Shown: positions 33,414 to 40,846 of the stretch, piece by piece
Layout: each line of letters begins with the position of its first letter
Numbering within the stretch: position 1 is the stretch's first letter
Assembly: GCA_903859055.1 (NCBI GenBank)
Contig: CAIOLC010000302.1
Location: forward strand, 1 to 46,821
Direction: 5' to 3'
From: an uncultured Chlorobiaceae bacterium
GTDB lineage: Bacteria > Bacteroidota > Chlorobiia > Chlorobiales > Chlorobiaceae
Length of the DNA stretch: 46,821 nt
Notes under the pieces: generated by a model
What the model saw: the letters and a program-made list of their open reading frames with translations, nothing else
Told to the model about the DNA's origin: nothing
Databases searched by the model: none
Made by a program: the position numbers and the translations under genes

Positions 33414-34556
33414 TTACGGGGTTCCAAGGGCGTTCAGCAGATCAGCCTCCAGATCCTCGGCATTTTCCAGACCGACAGAGAGACGCACCAGATTGTCGGT
33501 GCATTTTCGCCGGTCACGCTCCGCTTGCGAAAGTGCCCAGAGCGTCATTTTTGCCGGGGAGGATATGAGCGACTCGACTCCGCCAAGGCTGTCGGCAAGC
33601 ACGAAAAGCTTGATGGTGGCGAGCAGCTTTTTCACCGCCGGAAGCCCCCCTTTCAGCGAGAATGTTACCATGCCGCCGAAACCGCTCATTTGCGTTTTTG
33701 CCAGCTCGTGCTGTGGGTGTGAAGCAAGGCCAGGGTAAAAAACCTGCTCCACCGCCGGATGGCCTTCAAGCATTTTGGCAAGGTGCATTGCGGTTGCCTC
33801 ATGCTCCTTCATGCGGATCTTCAGTGTTTTCAGGCCGCGCAGAATCAGCCAGCAGTCCCAGGGGCCGGGCACGGCTCCCGCAGCGCCCTGATAGTTTTTG
33901 ATCGCGGTGTGAATCGCCGTCTCTGATGTTATCACAGCGCCGCCGATAACGTCGCTGTGCCCACCGAGATATTTGGTGGTGCTGTGGACCACAATATCCG
34001 CCCCAAGCTCAAGGGGGCGCTGAAAATAGGGGCTGGCGAAGGTGTTGTCCACCGCCAGCAGAATGCCCCGCTCTTTGGCAAGCGAGGCAAGCGCCCGTAT
34101 GTCGCAAAGCTGAAGCAGCGGATTGCTTGGAGTCTCAATCCAGATCAGCTTCGTCGCCGGTGTGATGCAGGCTTCGTAGCTCTCCATGGATTCATTGTCG
34201 GTGTAGCTGGTGGTCACACCCCAGGGGCGCAGAAGCTGCTCAAAAATGCGATAGCTTCCACCGTAAATGTCGTTGCCCGCCACAATATGGTCGCCGGGTT
34301 TCAGCACCTGCAGAGCCGCCATGGTTGCCGCTACCCCGGAGCCAAAGGCAAGACCATACTTGCCATTTTCAAGCAGCGCAAGGCTCTCTTCAAGTGCTTT
34401 TCTCGTCGGGTTGCCAATTCGCGAATAGAAAAACTCACTCCGCTCGTCAAGGCTGTCGCGTCCAAACGTTGAGGTCTGATAGACAGGAACCGTGACGGAG
34501 CCTGTCTGCGGGTCAGGCGCTTGTCCGTCATGGATGGCAAGGGTTTCAAAGTGCAT
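33414..34556 (-). CDS. Cystathionine gamma-synthase/gamma-lyase family PLP enzyme
   Basis: A 380-residue Cys/Met metabolism PLP enzyme. YSRIGNPTRKALEESLA, the FGSGVAATMA phosphate loop, DNTFASPYFQRPLELGAD and the Schiff-base Lys in HSTTKYLGGHSD are conserved, with LADSLGGVESLISSPA near the end. The family includes synthase (cystathionine from cysteine) and lyase (cysteine from cystathionine); the residues seen do not decide which. The ATG at 34556 (MHFETLAIHDGQ) is preferred to a TTG 36 bases upstream. It follows the compartment cargo gene by 114 bases, an interval that contains two palindromic sites, so it may have its own control. Confidence 0.85.
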   Translation of the reverse strand: MHFETLAIHDGQAPDPQTGSVTVPVYQTSTFGRDSLDERSEFFYSRIGNPTRKALEESLALLENGKYGLAFGSGVAATMAALQVLKPGDHIVAGNDIYGGSYRIFEQLLRPWGVTTSYTDNESMESYEACITPATKLIWIETPSNPLLQLCDIRALASLAKERGILLAVDNTFASPYFQRPLELGADIVVHSTTKYLGGHSDVIGGAVITSETAIHTAIKNYQGAAGAVPGPWDCWLILRGLKTLKIRMKEHEATAMHLAKMLEGHPAVEQVFYPGLASHPQHELAKTQMSGFGGMVTFSLKGGLPAVKKLLATIKLFVLADSLGGVESLISSPAKMTLWALSQAERDRRKCTDNLVRLSVGLENAEDLEADLLNALGTP

Positions 34557-34622
34557 GGAGTGTGGTTTACTTTTCCGAAAAAATGAGGCCAAAGATAACC
34601 ATTATTATTTCTCATGCTCTCC

Positions 34623-34655
34623 AAAACGTCACGTTCACCAGGAAAACGTCACGTT
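34623..34655. promoter_or_regulatory. Twin palindromes in front of the cystathionine enzyme gene
   Basis: The 13-base string AAAACGTCACGTT occurs at 34623-34635 and 34643-34655, exactly 20 bases apart. Each contains the 11-base palindrome AACGT-C-ACGTT. Two identical sites two helical turns apart resemble operators for a dimeric regulator. Alternatively the pair can fold into one long hairpin that would end the cargo-gene transcript, although the T-run is only four. Confidence 0.45.
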
Positions 34656-34670
34656 TTGAAATGCACAGTG

Positions 34671-36581
34671 CTATCTCCGCTGAATATGGTTAATCACATC
34701 AGCAAGCCGGTCGATCTCATCTTTCGTGTTGTAGAAGGCCAGCGACGGGCGCACGGTGCCCTCAACGCCGAAGCGGCGCAATGATGGCTGGGTGCAGTGG
34801 TGGCCCGCACGGACGGCAATGCCTTCGCGGTCGAGCAGCTTGCCAACCTCTTCGTTGGGCAGAGTGTTCAGCACAAAGGAGAGCACGCCCACCTTGTTTC
34901 TTGCCGTACCAATCAGACGCAGGCCGGGAATGCGAATCAGCTTTTCGGTGCCGTACTCAGTCAGCTCGTGCTCGTATTGGGCAATGTTTTCAAGACCGAT
35001 TTTGCGCACGTAGTCGAGCGCGGCACCGAGGCCGATGGCATCGCCGATTGACGGGGTGCCAGCCTCAAATTTGGCCGGTGCCTCGTTATATACCGTCTCC
35101 TCAAAGCGCACATCCTTGATCATGTTGCCGCCACCCTGCCACGGGGGCATCACCTCCAGCAGCTCCTTTTTGCCATAGACCACGCCGATGCCGGTTGGTG
35201 CAAAAATCTTGTGGCCAGAAAAGACGAAGAAATCGGCATCAAGATCCTGCACGTTTACCGGGATATGCGCTACCGACTGGGCACCATCAATCAGCACCCG
35301 TGTGTCGTACCGCTTGGCCAGTTGAATCATCTCCTTGACTGGCAGAATAGTGCCAAGGCCGTTTGATGCCTGTGTCAGCGAGACAAGTTTCGTTCGTGGC
35401 CCAAGCAGTTTGGTGTACTCTTCGAGGATGATTTCGCCCCGATCGTTGACCGGTACCACCTTGATGCGTGCTCCCTTCTCCTGTGCGACCATCTGCCATG
35501 GCACAATATTGGCATGATGCTCAAGAATGGAGAGCACAATCTCATCGCCGGGCTGGAGAAACTTGCGTCCCCATGTTTGAGCCACCAGGTTTATCCCTTC
35601 GGTGGTGCCGCGGACATAGATAATTTCCGAGGTTGACCCTGCGCCGATAAACTGGCGAATCTTTTCGCGAGCCCCCTCATAAGCGTCGGTGGCGCGTGCC
35701 GCAAGCGTGTGCGCTCCCCGGTGGATATTGGAGTTGTCGGTAGCATAAAAGTGGGCGACCGCGTTAATGACGCTCAGCGGTTTCTGCGTTGTGGCAGCGT
35801 TGTCGAACCATGCAAGCTGTTTTCCGTGAATCTTTTGGTGTAAAACAGGAAAATCCTTGCGAATGGTGGCAACATCAAACCCCTCAGGCTGATGCACAGG
35901 CTGGCGTGGTTCGCGCAGAAAATAGTATGGCTCAGCCGGAGCGTCAGGGAGGCTGAAGGGCAGAGAGCTGCCGCCGGGCGTTTCGGGGCTGCCATTCGGC
36001 CAGGCTGGCGCTGGTGCCTTGCCGGGGAGTTCGGGGTGGGTGCCGATTGGGCTGTTCAATCCATACCCTGCAGGCGACTCTCCGCCACGAAGCGACTGAA
36101 AGACAAACTCCAGCACCGGATCGCCCTGTTGCTCAGTAAACTCCCTGTACAGCTTTTCGGCATAGCACTCACCCTCCGGCTGCGCTGGCAGTGAGCGGCG
36201 CAAAAATTTGTCGAAGCCGCCCGGGTTCTCTGTTTTTCCGGAATAGCTCTGTTCGTCAGTCAGCCTGTTGGCGTGGTGCTCCAGCGGTTCCGGCTCTTTT
36301 TCGGATGCCGTGGGCAAAAAATAGAAATCCTGCGCCGGCAACAGCGGAGCGGCGTTGGCGGGAGGCTCAGCACCATCCTGCGCCCCAGCATAAGGTACGC
36401 CATCAAACAGCGTCGTGGTTGCTGCTGATGGAGCTGTCGCTGCGTCGCTCTCGCTTCGCGGAACACTTCCGGCTTCCGGTGCTTCGTTAAACAGACGGCT
36501 CGCAAGCTGCGCAATAAAGGTGGGGTTCAGAGCGTCGCTCCCCTCTCCTGTAATGTTCGGATGTTGATATGCTTCTGGCAT
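34671..36581 (-). CDS. sufS: SufS-type cysteine desulfurase with long encapsulin-cargo extension
   Basis: A 636-residue protein. From about residue 235 it is a complete group II cysteine desulfurase: WFDNAATTQKP, NIHRGAHTLA, SILEHHANIVPW, the PLP Lys in FSGHKIFAPTG (Lys458) and the sulfur-acceptor Cys in RAGHHCTQPS (Cys596). The enzyme takes sulfur from cysteine, leaving alanine. Residues 1-234 are Pro/Ala/Glu-rich and probably disordered, with short hydrophobic islands (NPTFIAQLASRLFNEAPE, DPVLEFVFQSL, AEPYYFLREP). Such extensions target desulfurases into Family 2 encapsulins. The gene directly follows the shell gene. Starts at 36611 or 36626 would lie within a stem-loop, so the ATG at 36581 is preferred; start uncertain. 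Confidence 0.9.
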   Translation of the reverse strand: MPEAYQHPNITGEGSDALNPTFIAQLASRLFNEAPEAGSVPRSESDAATAPSAATTTLFDGVPYAGAQDGAEPPANAAPLLPAQDFYFLPTASEKEPEPLEHHANRLTDEQSYSGKTENPGGFDKFLRRSLPAQPEGECYAEKLYREFTEQQGDPVLEFVFQSLRGGESPAGYGLNSPIGTHPELPGKAPAPAWPNGSPETPGGSSLPFSLPDAPAEPYYFLREPRQPVHQPEGFDVATIRKDFPVLHQKIHGKQLAWFDNAATTQKPLSVINAVAHFYATDNSNIHRGAHTLAARATDAYEGAREKIRQFIGAGSTSEIIYVRGTTEGINLVAQTWGRKFLQPGDEIVLSILEHHANIVPWQMVAQEKGARIKVVPVNDRGEIILEEYTKLLGPRTKLVSLTQASNGLGTILPVKEMIQLAKRYDTRVLIDGAQSVAHIPVNVQDLDADFFVFSGHKIFAPTGIGVVYGKKELLEVMPPWQGGGNMIKDVRFEETVYNEAPAKFEAGTPSIGDAIGLGAALDYVRKIGLENIAQYEHELTEYGTEKLIRIPGLRLIGTARNKVGVLSFVLNTLPNEEVGKLLDREGIAVRAGHHCTQPSLRRFGVEGTVRPSLAFYNTKDEIDRLADVINHIQRR

Positions 36582-36597
36582 AAAGGTACAGTGATAA

Positions 36598-36630
36598 CCC
36601 ATTGCACTCATGGTCATGAGCTGCAATGGG
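36598..36630 (-). promoter_or_regulatory. Stem-loop between shell and cargo genes
   Basis: CCCATTGCA and CTCAT pair with TGCAATGGG and ATGAG: 14 base pairs with one bulged base and a four-base loop. The hairpin starts 22 bases past the shell stop and ends 16 bases before the cargo ATG. No T-run follows. It could partly end transcription, protect the shell mRNA 3' end, or set the shell:cargo ratio. Confidence 0.6.
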
Positions 36631-36651
36631 CTGGTTGGTCAAAGAGCGATT

Positions 36652-38109
36652 CTATTTTACTTTTGTTCCCGATTTGCGATGCTCGTAATCGTGGTAGTAT
36701 CCCACTTCGACATTTTCGAGAATTGCAAGTGCATCGTCGGTCAACACCGCCAGCGACGAGTAAAGCGTCAGCAGATAGGAGGCGACACCAAGCTTGTCGA
36801 GCCCCATCAACCGTGCCGAAAGGCTTGGGCTGATTTCACCCGGAATTCCCGCCTGATGCAGACCAACCACACCCTGCTCATTTTCGCCGACACGGACAAG
36901 GATGATGTTGGTGGTGCCGTGGCCCGACTTGCTGTTTTTGTTGATCTCAAGTTTGTCGCTCGGAATCAGCGGTACGCCACGCCATGTCAACACCGGTGTT
37001 CCGAAGAGGTTGATGGTGGCAGGAGGCACGCCGCGCCAGGTGCATTCGCGCTCAAAAGCGGCGATGGCTTTGGGGTGCGCGATAAAGAAGGCCGGTTTTT
37101 TCCACACCTTGGTGAGCAAATCATCAAGATCATCCGGTGTCGGTGTGCCATACCGGGTGCTGATGCGCTGACCGGGATCGGCAGAGTAGAGCAGGCCAAA
37201 CTCTCTGTTATTGATAAACTCCCACTCCTGACGCTCCTTGATGCCCTCAATCGTCAAGCGCATCTGCTGCTCAATCTGGTTGAAGGGCTCGTTGTAGAGG
37301 TCGGAGACTCTGGTATGGACGCGGACGACCGTCTGGATAGCCTGCAGCGAATATTCCCTCGGTTTGTTGGAGTAATCGACATAGGTTTCAGGAATTTCAA
37401 CATCCTCTTCAAAGCCTGCAATCAGGTCGATATGTTTTTCGCCATGCTTGTTGACCGTTGAGCGGATTTTTAGGTACTCGGCAACCGCTGTCTGGAATGA
37501 ACCCTTGAGAGCGGGAAACTCTTTAAAGAGCTTTTCAATATCAACGCTGGAGAGGGAGAAAAACGATCCTGGTGTGATGGTGCGAATGGTGACGGAGGAT
37601 GGCTTCCCGGATACCAGCTCCTCTTCGCCATAGTACTCTCCCTCTGAAAGGAGGGCGATGCGCAGATCCTCACCATGCAGCCCCTTGCTGAGAATTTCAA
37701 CCTGGCCATGGGCAATAATAAAAATTTTGTGGCGGTCTTCGCCCTCAAGAAGCAGGGTGTTGCCCAGTTCAGCCTCTTCAAGCACAAATTTCTGGCTGAT
37801 GAGGTTGATGATGTCGTTGTCAAACGAGGCAAAAAGAGGGATACTTTTCAGTGCTTCAGGTCTGAAGGAGGCGATACCATCATGAAAGTCGATCCCGATA
37901 CGCTCTGGTTTCTGCAGCTCTATCTTTGTGCGGTTGACGCGGTAGGTGCCCGAAGAGACATGAACCCACGGGAGCAGCTTCAGCAGCCACCTCGGGGTTA
38001 TGGAGTTCATCTGGGGCGGCGTTTTGGTCGTATTGGCCAGATTTCTTGCAACGTGGGTCGTTACGCTACGCTGCAGGTGGCTGTTCGTTTCTGGTTGTGT
38101 GTTTGACAT
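36652..38109 (-). CDS. Family 2B encapsulin shell protein with cyclic-nucleotide-binding-like domain
   Basis: A 485-residue shell subunit. An N-terminal arm (residues 1-65; SITPRWLLKLLPWVHVSSGT then YRVNR) typical of Family 2 encapsulins precedes a cNMP-binding-fold domain (about 84-216: IPLFASFDNDIINLISQ, EGEYYGEEELVSGKPSS). The HK97-type shell domain follows (about 240-485: YSLQAIQTVVRVHTRVSDLY, RQEWEFINNREFGLLYSA, PAFFIAHPKAIAAFERE). In the nucleotide cassette the conserved Arg is Ser (GKPSSVTI), so cyclic-nucleotide binding is doubtful. It should self-assemble into an icosahedral compartment. The ATG at 38109 is preferred to a TTG 30 bases upstream. The serine acetyltransferase gene ends 45 bases before it and the cargo gene follows. 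Confidence 0.9.
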   Translation of the reverse strand: MSNTQPETNSHLQRSVTTHVARNLANTTKTPPQMNSITPRWLLKLLPWVHVSSGTYRVNRTKIELQKPERIGIDFHDGIASFRPEALKSIPLFASFDNDIINLISQKFVLEEAELGNTLLLEGEDRHKIFIIAHGQVEILSKGLHGEDLRIALLSEGEYYGEEELVSGKPSSVTIRTITPGSFFSLSSVDIEKLFKEFPALKGSFQTAVAEYLKIRSTVNKHGEKHIDLIAGFEEDVEIPETYVDYSNKPREYSLQAIQTVVRVHTRVSDLYNEPFNQIEQQMRLTIEGIKERQEWEFINNREFGLLYSADPGQRISTRYGTPTPDDLDDLLTKVWKKPAFFIAHPKAIAAFERECTWRGVPPATINLFGTPVLTWRGVPLIPSDKLEINKNSKSGHGTTNIILVRVGENEQGVVGLHQAGIPGEISPSLSARLMGLDKLGVASYLLTLYSSLAVLTDDALAILENVEVGYYHDYEHRKSGTKVK

Positions 38110-38154
38110 AGCAAATAATAATGTGTTAATGGTAATCAATAAACATGGTCCGTT

Positions 38155-39066
38155 TTAAATGCCAAGACCATCCGTGAACGTGGTTTCAACCGCTTTCTGC
38201 TGCAATACCCTTGAATCAGGCGGCACACTTCTTGTCTGCCAGACGTTGCCGCCAATAACCGAGTTTCTGCCGATTGTTATTCTGCCGAGAATGTTGGCGT
38301 TTGAATAAATCACCACGTTATCCTCGATAATCGGGTGACGCGGCACATTTTTGACCGGATTGCCTTCGTCGTCGAGGGCAAATTTTTTGGCACCAAGGGT
38401 GACTCCCTGGTAGAGTCGCACGTGGTCGCCGATAATGCAGGTTTCGCCAATCACGACACCGGTGCCATGGTCGATGCAGAAAAAGTCACCGATATGGGCG
38501 CCGGGGTGAATGTCAATACCGGTCTCCGAATGGGCCATCTCCGCAATAATTCTGGGGATCAGGGGCACTCCCAGCGAGAGCAGGGCGTGCGCAGCCCGGT
38601 AATTGATCATGGCCCTGATGGACGGGTAGCAGAAGATGATCTCTCCATAGTTCTTTGCCGCCGGGTCACCGTCATAGATAGCTTTCACATCAGTCCAGAG
38701 TTTTCTTCTTATTTCAGGCAGTGTTCCAATAAACTGGCGGGCATTTCCTGCGGCTATTTCTGCCGCATTTTCGGAGTTGTTGTGTTCAGTGTCAAAATGC
38801 TGAACACTGAGAAGCTGCTCTTCAAGCAATCCATACAGCTTTTCTATCCGTACGCCCAGAAAGTGGTGGCGCGACTGTTTGCGGAGCACAGGACCGCCAA
38901 AGTAACCCGGAAAGATTATTGACCGGAGGAGCTCTACAATCTCCTTTACCTTATCAATAGAGGGGAGCGGATGTTCACGATGCTCCGGATCCTCCCTTTC
39001 AGTATCATTGGGGGCTGACAATAATTGTATTGCCTCATCAATGATGCCGTTATTGTTGCTGTCCAT
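38155..39066 (-). CDS. cysE: Serine O-acetyltransferase
   Basis: A 303-residue enzyme with a helical N-terminal half and a left-handed beta-helix of hexapeptide repeats (GIDIHPGAHIGDFFCIDHGT, GVVIGETCIIGDHVRLYQGV). The catalytic Asp-His pair is in FCIDHGTG. It acetylates serine for cysteine synthesis. The long N-terminus is like the EpsC/plant-type enzymes found with encapsulins. The chain ends DGLGI; a C-terminal Ile is what inserts into CysK in the cysteine synthase complex, and cysK is the neighbouring gene (58 bases away). It precedes the shell gene. Confidence 0.94.
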   Translation of the reverse strand: MDSNNNGIIDEAIQLLSAPNDTEREDPEHREHPLPSIDKVKEIVELLRSIIFPGYFGGPVLRKQSRHHFLGVRIEKLYGLLEEQLLSVQHFDTEHNNSENAAEIAAGNARQFIGTLPEIRRKLWTDVKAIYDGDPAAKNYGEIIFCYPSIRAMINYRAAHALLSLGVPLIPRIIAEMAHSETGIDIHPGAHIGDFFCIDHGTGVVIGETCIIGDHVRLYQGVTLGAKKFALDDEGNPVKNVPRHPIIEDNVVIYSNANILGRITIGRNSVIGGNVWQTRSVPPDSRVLQQKAVETTFTDGLGI

Positions 39067-39124
39067 GTATTAGTAATCTTCCCGGTTCTGGATAAATTTC
39101 CCTGGTACAATAAAAGTTATCGCA

Positions 39125-40078
39125 TCAGTAGTTCACTGCGTCATTGTCGAACTGGTAAAGCAGTGTCGAGAGGTAACGCTCACCGGTATCCGGCAGAATG
39201 ACCACAATACGTTTGCCTGTATTCTCTTCGCGCAGTGCAAGCTGGAGTGCCGCGTAGACGGCAGCACCTGATGAAATTCCCACAATCAGCCCCTCTGTTT
39301 TAGCCAGTTGGCGACCGGTGCGAAGTGCATCTTCGTTTTTGACTGGGATAATTTCATCAATAATTGAGGTATTGAGGATATCAGGCACAAAGCCGGCACC
39401 AATACCCTGTATTTTGTGTGGACCAGGTTTGCCACCAGCAATAACCTGGGAGTCGAATGGCTCTACAGCCACGATTTTGACATCAGGGTTGCGCTGCTTG
39501 AGCACCTCACCAACGCCAGTAATCGTCCCTCCGGTACCAACTCCACTGACAAAAATATCAACATTGCCATCAGTGTCATTCCAGATCTCTTCGGCTGTGG
39601 TTTTGCGGTGAATCTCCGGATTCGCAGCGTTTTTAAACTGTTGGGGCAGATATGAATTGTCGTACTCTGCATGGAGTTCGTCTGCCTTTCTGATAGCACC
39701 CACCATTCCCTCCGGGCCAGGTGTCAGTACCAGTTCGGCACCGAGTGCCTTCAGCAGATTTCTGCGTTCAAGACTCATGGTTTCCGGCATGGTGAGGATC
39801 AGGCGATACCCTTTTGCTGCGGCAATAAATGCCAGTGCAATGCCGGTATTGCCGCTGGTCGGTTCGATGATGATACTATCCTTGTTGAGCAGTCCCTTTG
39901 CTTCAGCATCCTCAATCATGGAATAACCGATACGATCTTTGACACTTCCACCCGGGTTGAAATATTCAAGTTTTCCAATAATGGTTGCCCTGGTGTCGTG
40001 TTCGCGATTGAAGTTTCCCAACTCCAGAAGAGGAGTGTTACCGATAAGATCGGTCAGTTTTTTTGCAATGTGTCCCAT
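39125..40078 (-). CDS. cysK: Cysteine synthase A (O-acetylserine sulfhydrylase)
   Basis: A 317-residue fold-type II PLP enzyme. [13 protein letters not shown], the Lys in [11 protein letters not shown], the substrate loop [28 protein letters not shown] and GISSGAAV are all present. It makes cysteine from O-acetylserine and sulfide, the direct substrate of the downstream desulfurase. It starts the cysK-cysE-shell-cargo series and is separated from the upstream regulator gene by a terminator, so its promoter should lie within 40079-40147 (AT-rich; no clear boxes). Confidence 0.96.
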   Translation of the reverse strand: MGHIAKKLTDLIGNTPLLELGNFNREHDTRATIIGKLEYFNPGGSVKDRIGYSMIEDAEAKGLLNKDSIIIEPTSGNTGIALAFIAAAKGYRLILTMPETMSLERRNLLKALGAELVLTPGPEGMVGAIRKADELHAEYDNSYLPQQFKNAANPEIHRKTTAEEIWNDTDGNVDIFVSGVGTGGTITGVGEVLKQRNPDVKIVAVEPFDSQVIAGGKPGPHKIQGIGAGFVPDILNTSIIDEIIPVKNEDALRTGRQLAKTEGLIVGISSGAAVYAALQLALREENTGKRIVVILPDTGERYLSTLLYQFDNDAVNY

Positions 40079-40147
40079 AGCTCTCAGTTATTTATAAGGT
40101 TATAAATGAATCAAGGTAATCAATAAATGTACCGATGTAAATCACAC

Positions 40148-40169
40148 AAAAAAGGTAGCTCCCTCTACC
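40148..40169 (-). terminator. Intrinsic terminator of the response-regulator gene
   Basis: On the minus strand GGTAG pairs with CTACC around AGGGAG and six T follow (40148-40153). It lies 15 bases past the regulator stop, making the cysK-encapsulin series a separate transcript from metY and the regulator. Confidence 0.65.
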
Positions 40170-40183
40170 GCAAATATGGTATC

Positions 40184-40837
40184 TCAGATATGATACTCGA
40201 TATTGTCAATCAATCCTGCCTTGATGGCGTACATGAGCAGTTCCGGACTGCTGGAGACGCCAAGTTTGCGGAAAATGTTCTTTCGATGTGTCATGACGGT
40301 ATGAAAGCTGATATGTTTTTTTGTTGCAATCTCTTTTGTTGAAAGTCCACTGGCAATTTGTCGGACGATTTCAATTTCCGAAGGTGTCAGAATGCTGATA
40401 TCTTCAGTAGGCGCATCCTTTTTCAGGAGTATGTCGAGCACCTCTCCCGAGTAGTATTTTTTCCCTTTCAGGGCCGCATCAATGGCCTGCTCAATCTCAT
40501 CACGCTCGTCGGTTTTCAGGATAATATTTTTGATACCAACGTCATTAAGCTCCTTGATCTTTACAGAGGTGATGGCGTTTGTCAGAATAATTGTCACTGT
40601 TTCCGGATGTCTGTTTTTCAGCTCACCCAGCTCACTGATTGAATCATAATCGAAAAGAGCATAATCAGTGATGACCAGGGCAATCACCTCCTTTTCAAGA
40701 TATTGTTGCAGGCCACTCTTCGTTGATACCGTATAAAACGCACGGAACTTGTGAGACAACATCGAAGAGAGTGCCTCGTTTGTTAAAAACTGCCTGTCAG
40801 CCAGCACAACAGAGAGATTGCTGTAGTTGTTTTTCAT
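40184..40837 (-). CDS. NarL/LuxR-type response regulator
   Basis: A 217-residue two-domain regulator. The receiver (residues 8-125) has the phospho-acceptor Asp58 in VITDYALFDYD and the Lys in ILKTDE. The usual acidic pair at the first strand is reduced to one Asp (LADRQ, Asp14). The LuxR helix-turn-helix (about 147-205) shows LTPSEIEIVRQIASGLSTKE and HRKNIFRKLGV. No sensor kinase is adjacent. It lies 9 bases after metY and just before cysK, so it may control sulfur-amino-acid genes; this is inferred from position only. Confidence 0.9.
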   Translation of the reverse strand: MKNNYSNLSVVLADRQFLTNEALSSMLSHKFRAFYTVSTKSGLQQYLEKEVIALVITDYALFDYDSISELGELKNRHPETVTIILTNAITSVKIKELNDVGIKNIILKTDERDEIEQAIDAALKGKKYYSGEVLDILLKKDAPTEDISILTPSEIEIVRQIASGLSTKEIATKKHISFHTVMTHRKNIFRKLGVSSSPELLMYAIKAGLIDNIEYHI

Positions 40838-40846
40838 GGTTAGAGT

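Noticed and set aside
34593-34670. Classical terminator after the cargo gene
   Set aside because: The twin palindromes can fold into a hairpin, but the centre mismatches and the T-run is only four, so a regulatory reading is kept open.
36610-37461. 283-codon plus-strand open frame opposite the encapsulin gene
   Set aside because: The minus-strand frame is a clear shell protein; the opposite frame is a coding shadow without family features or a ribosome site.
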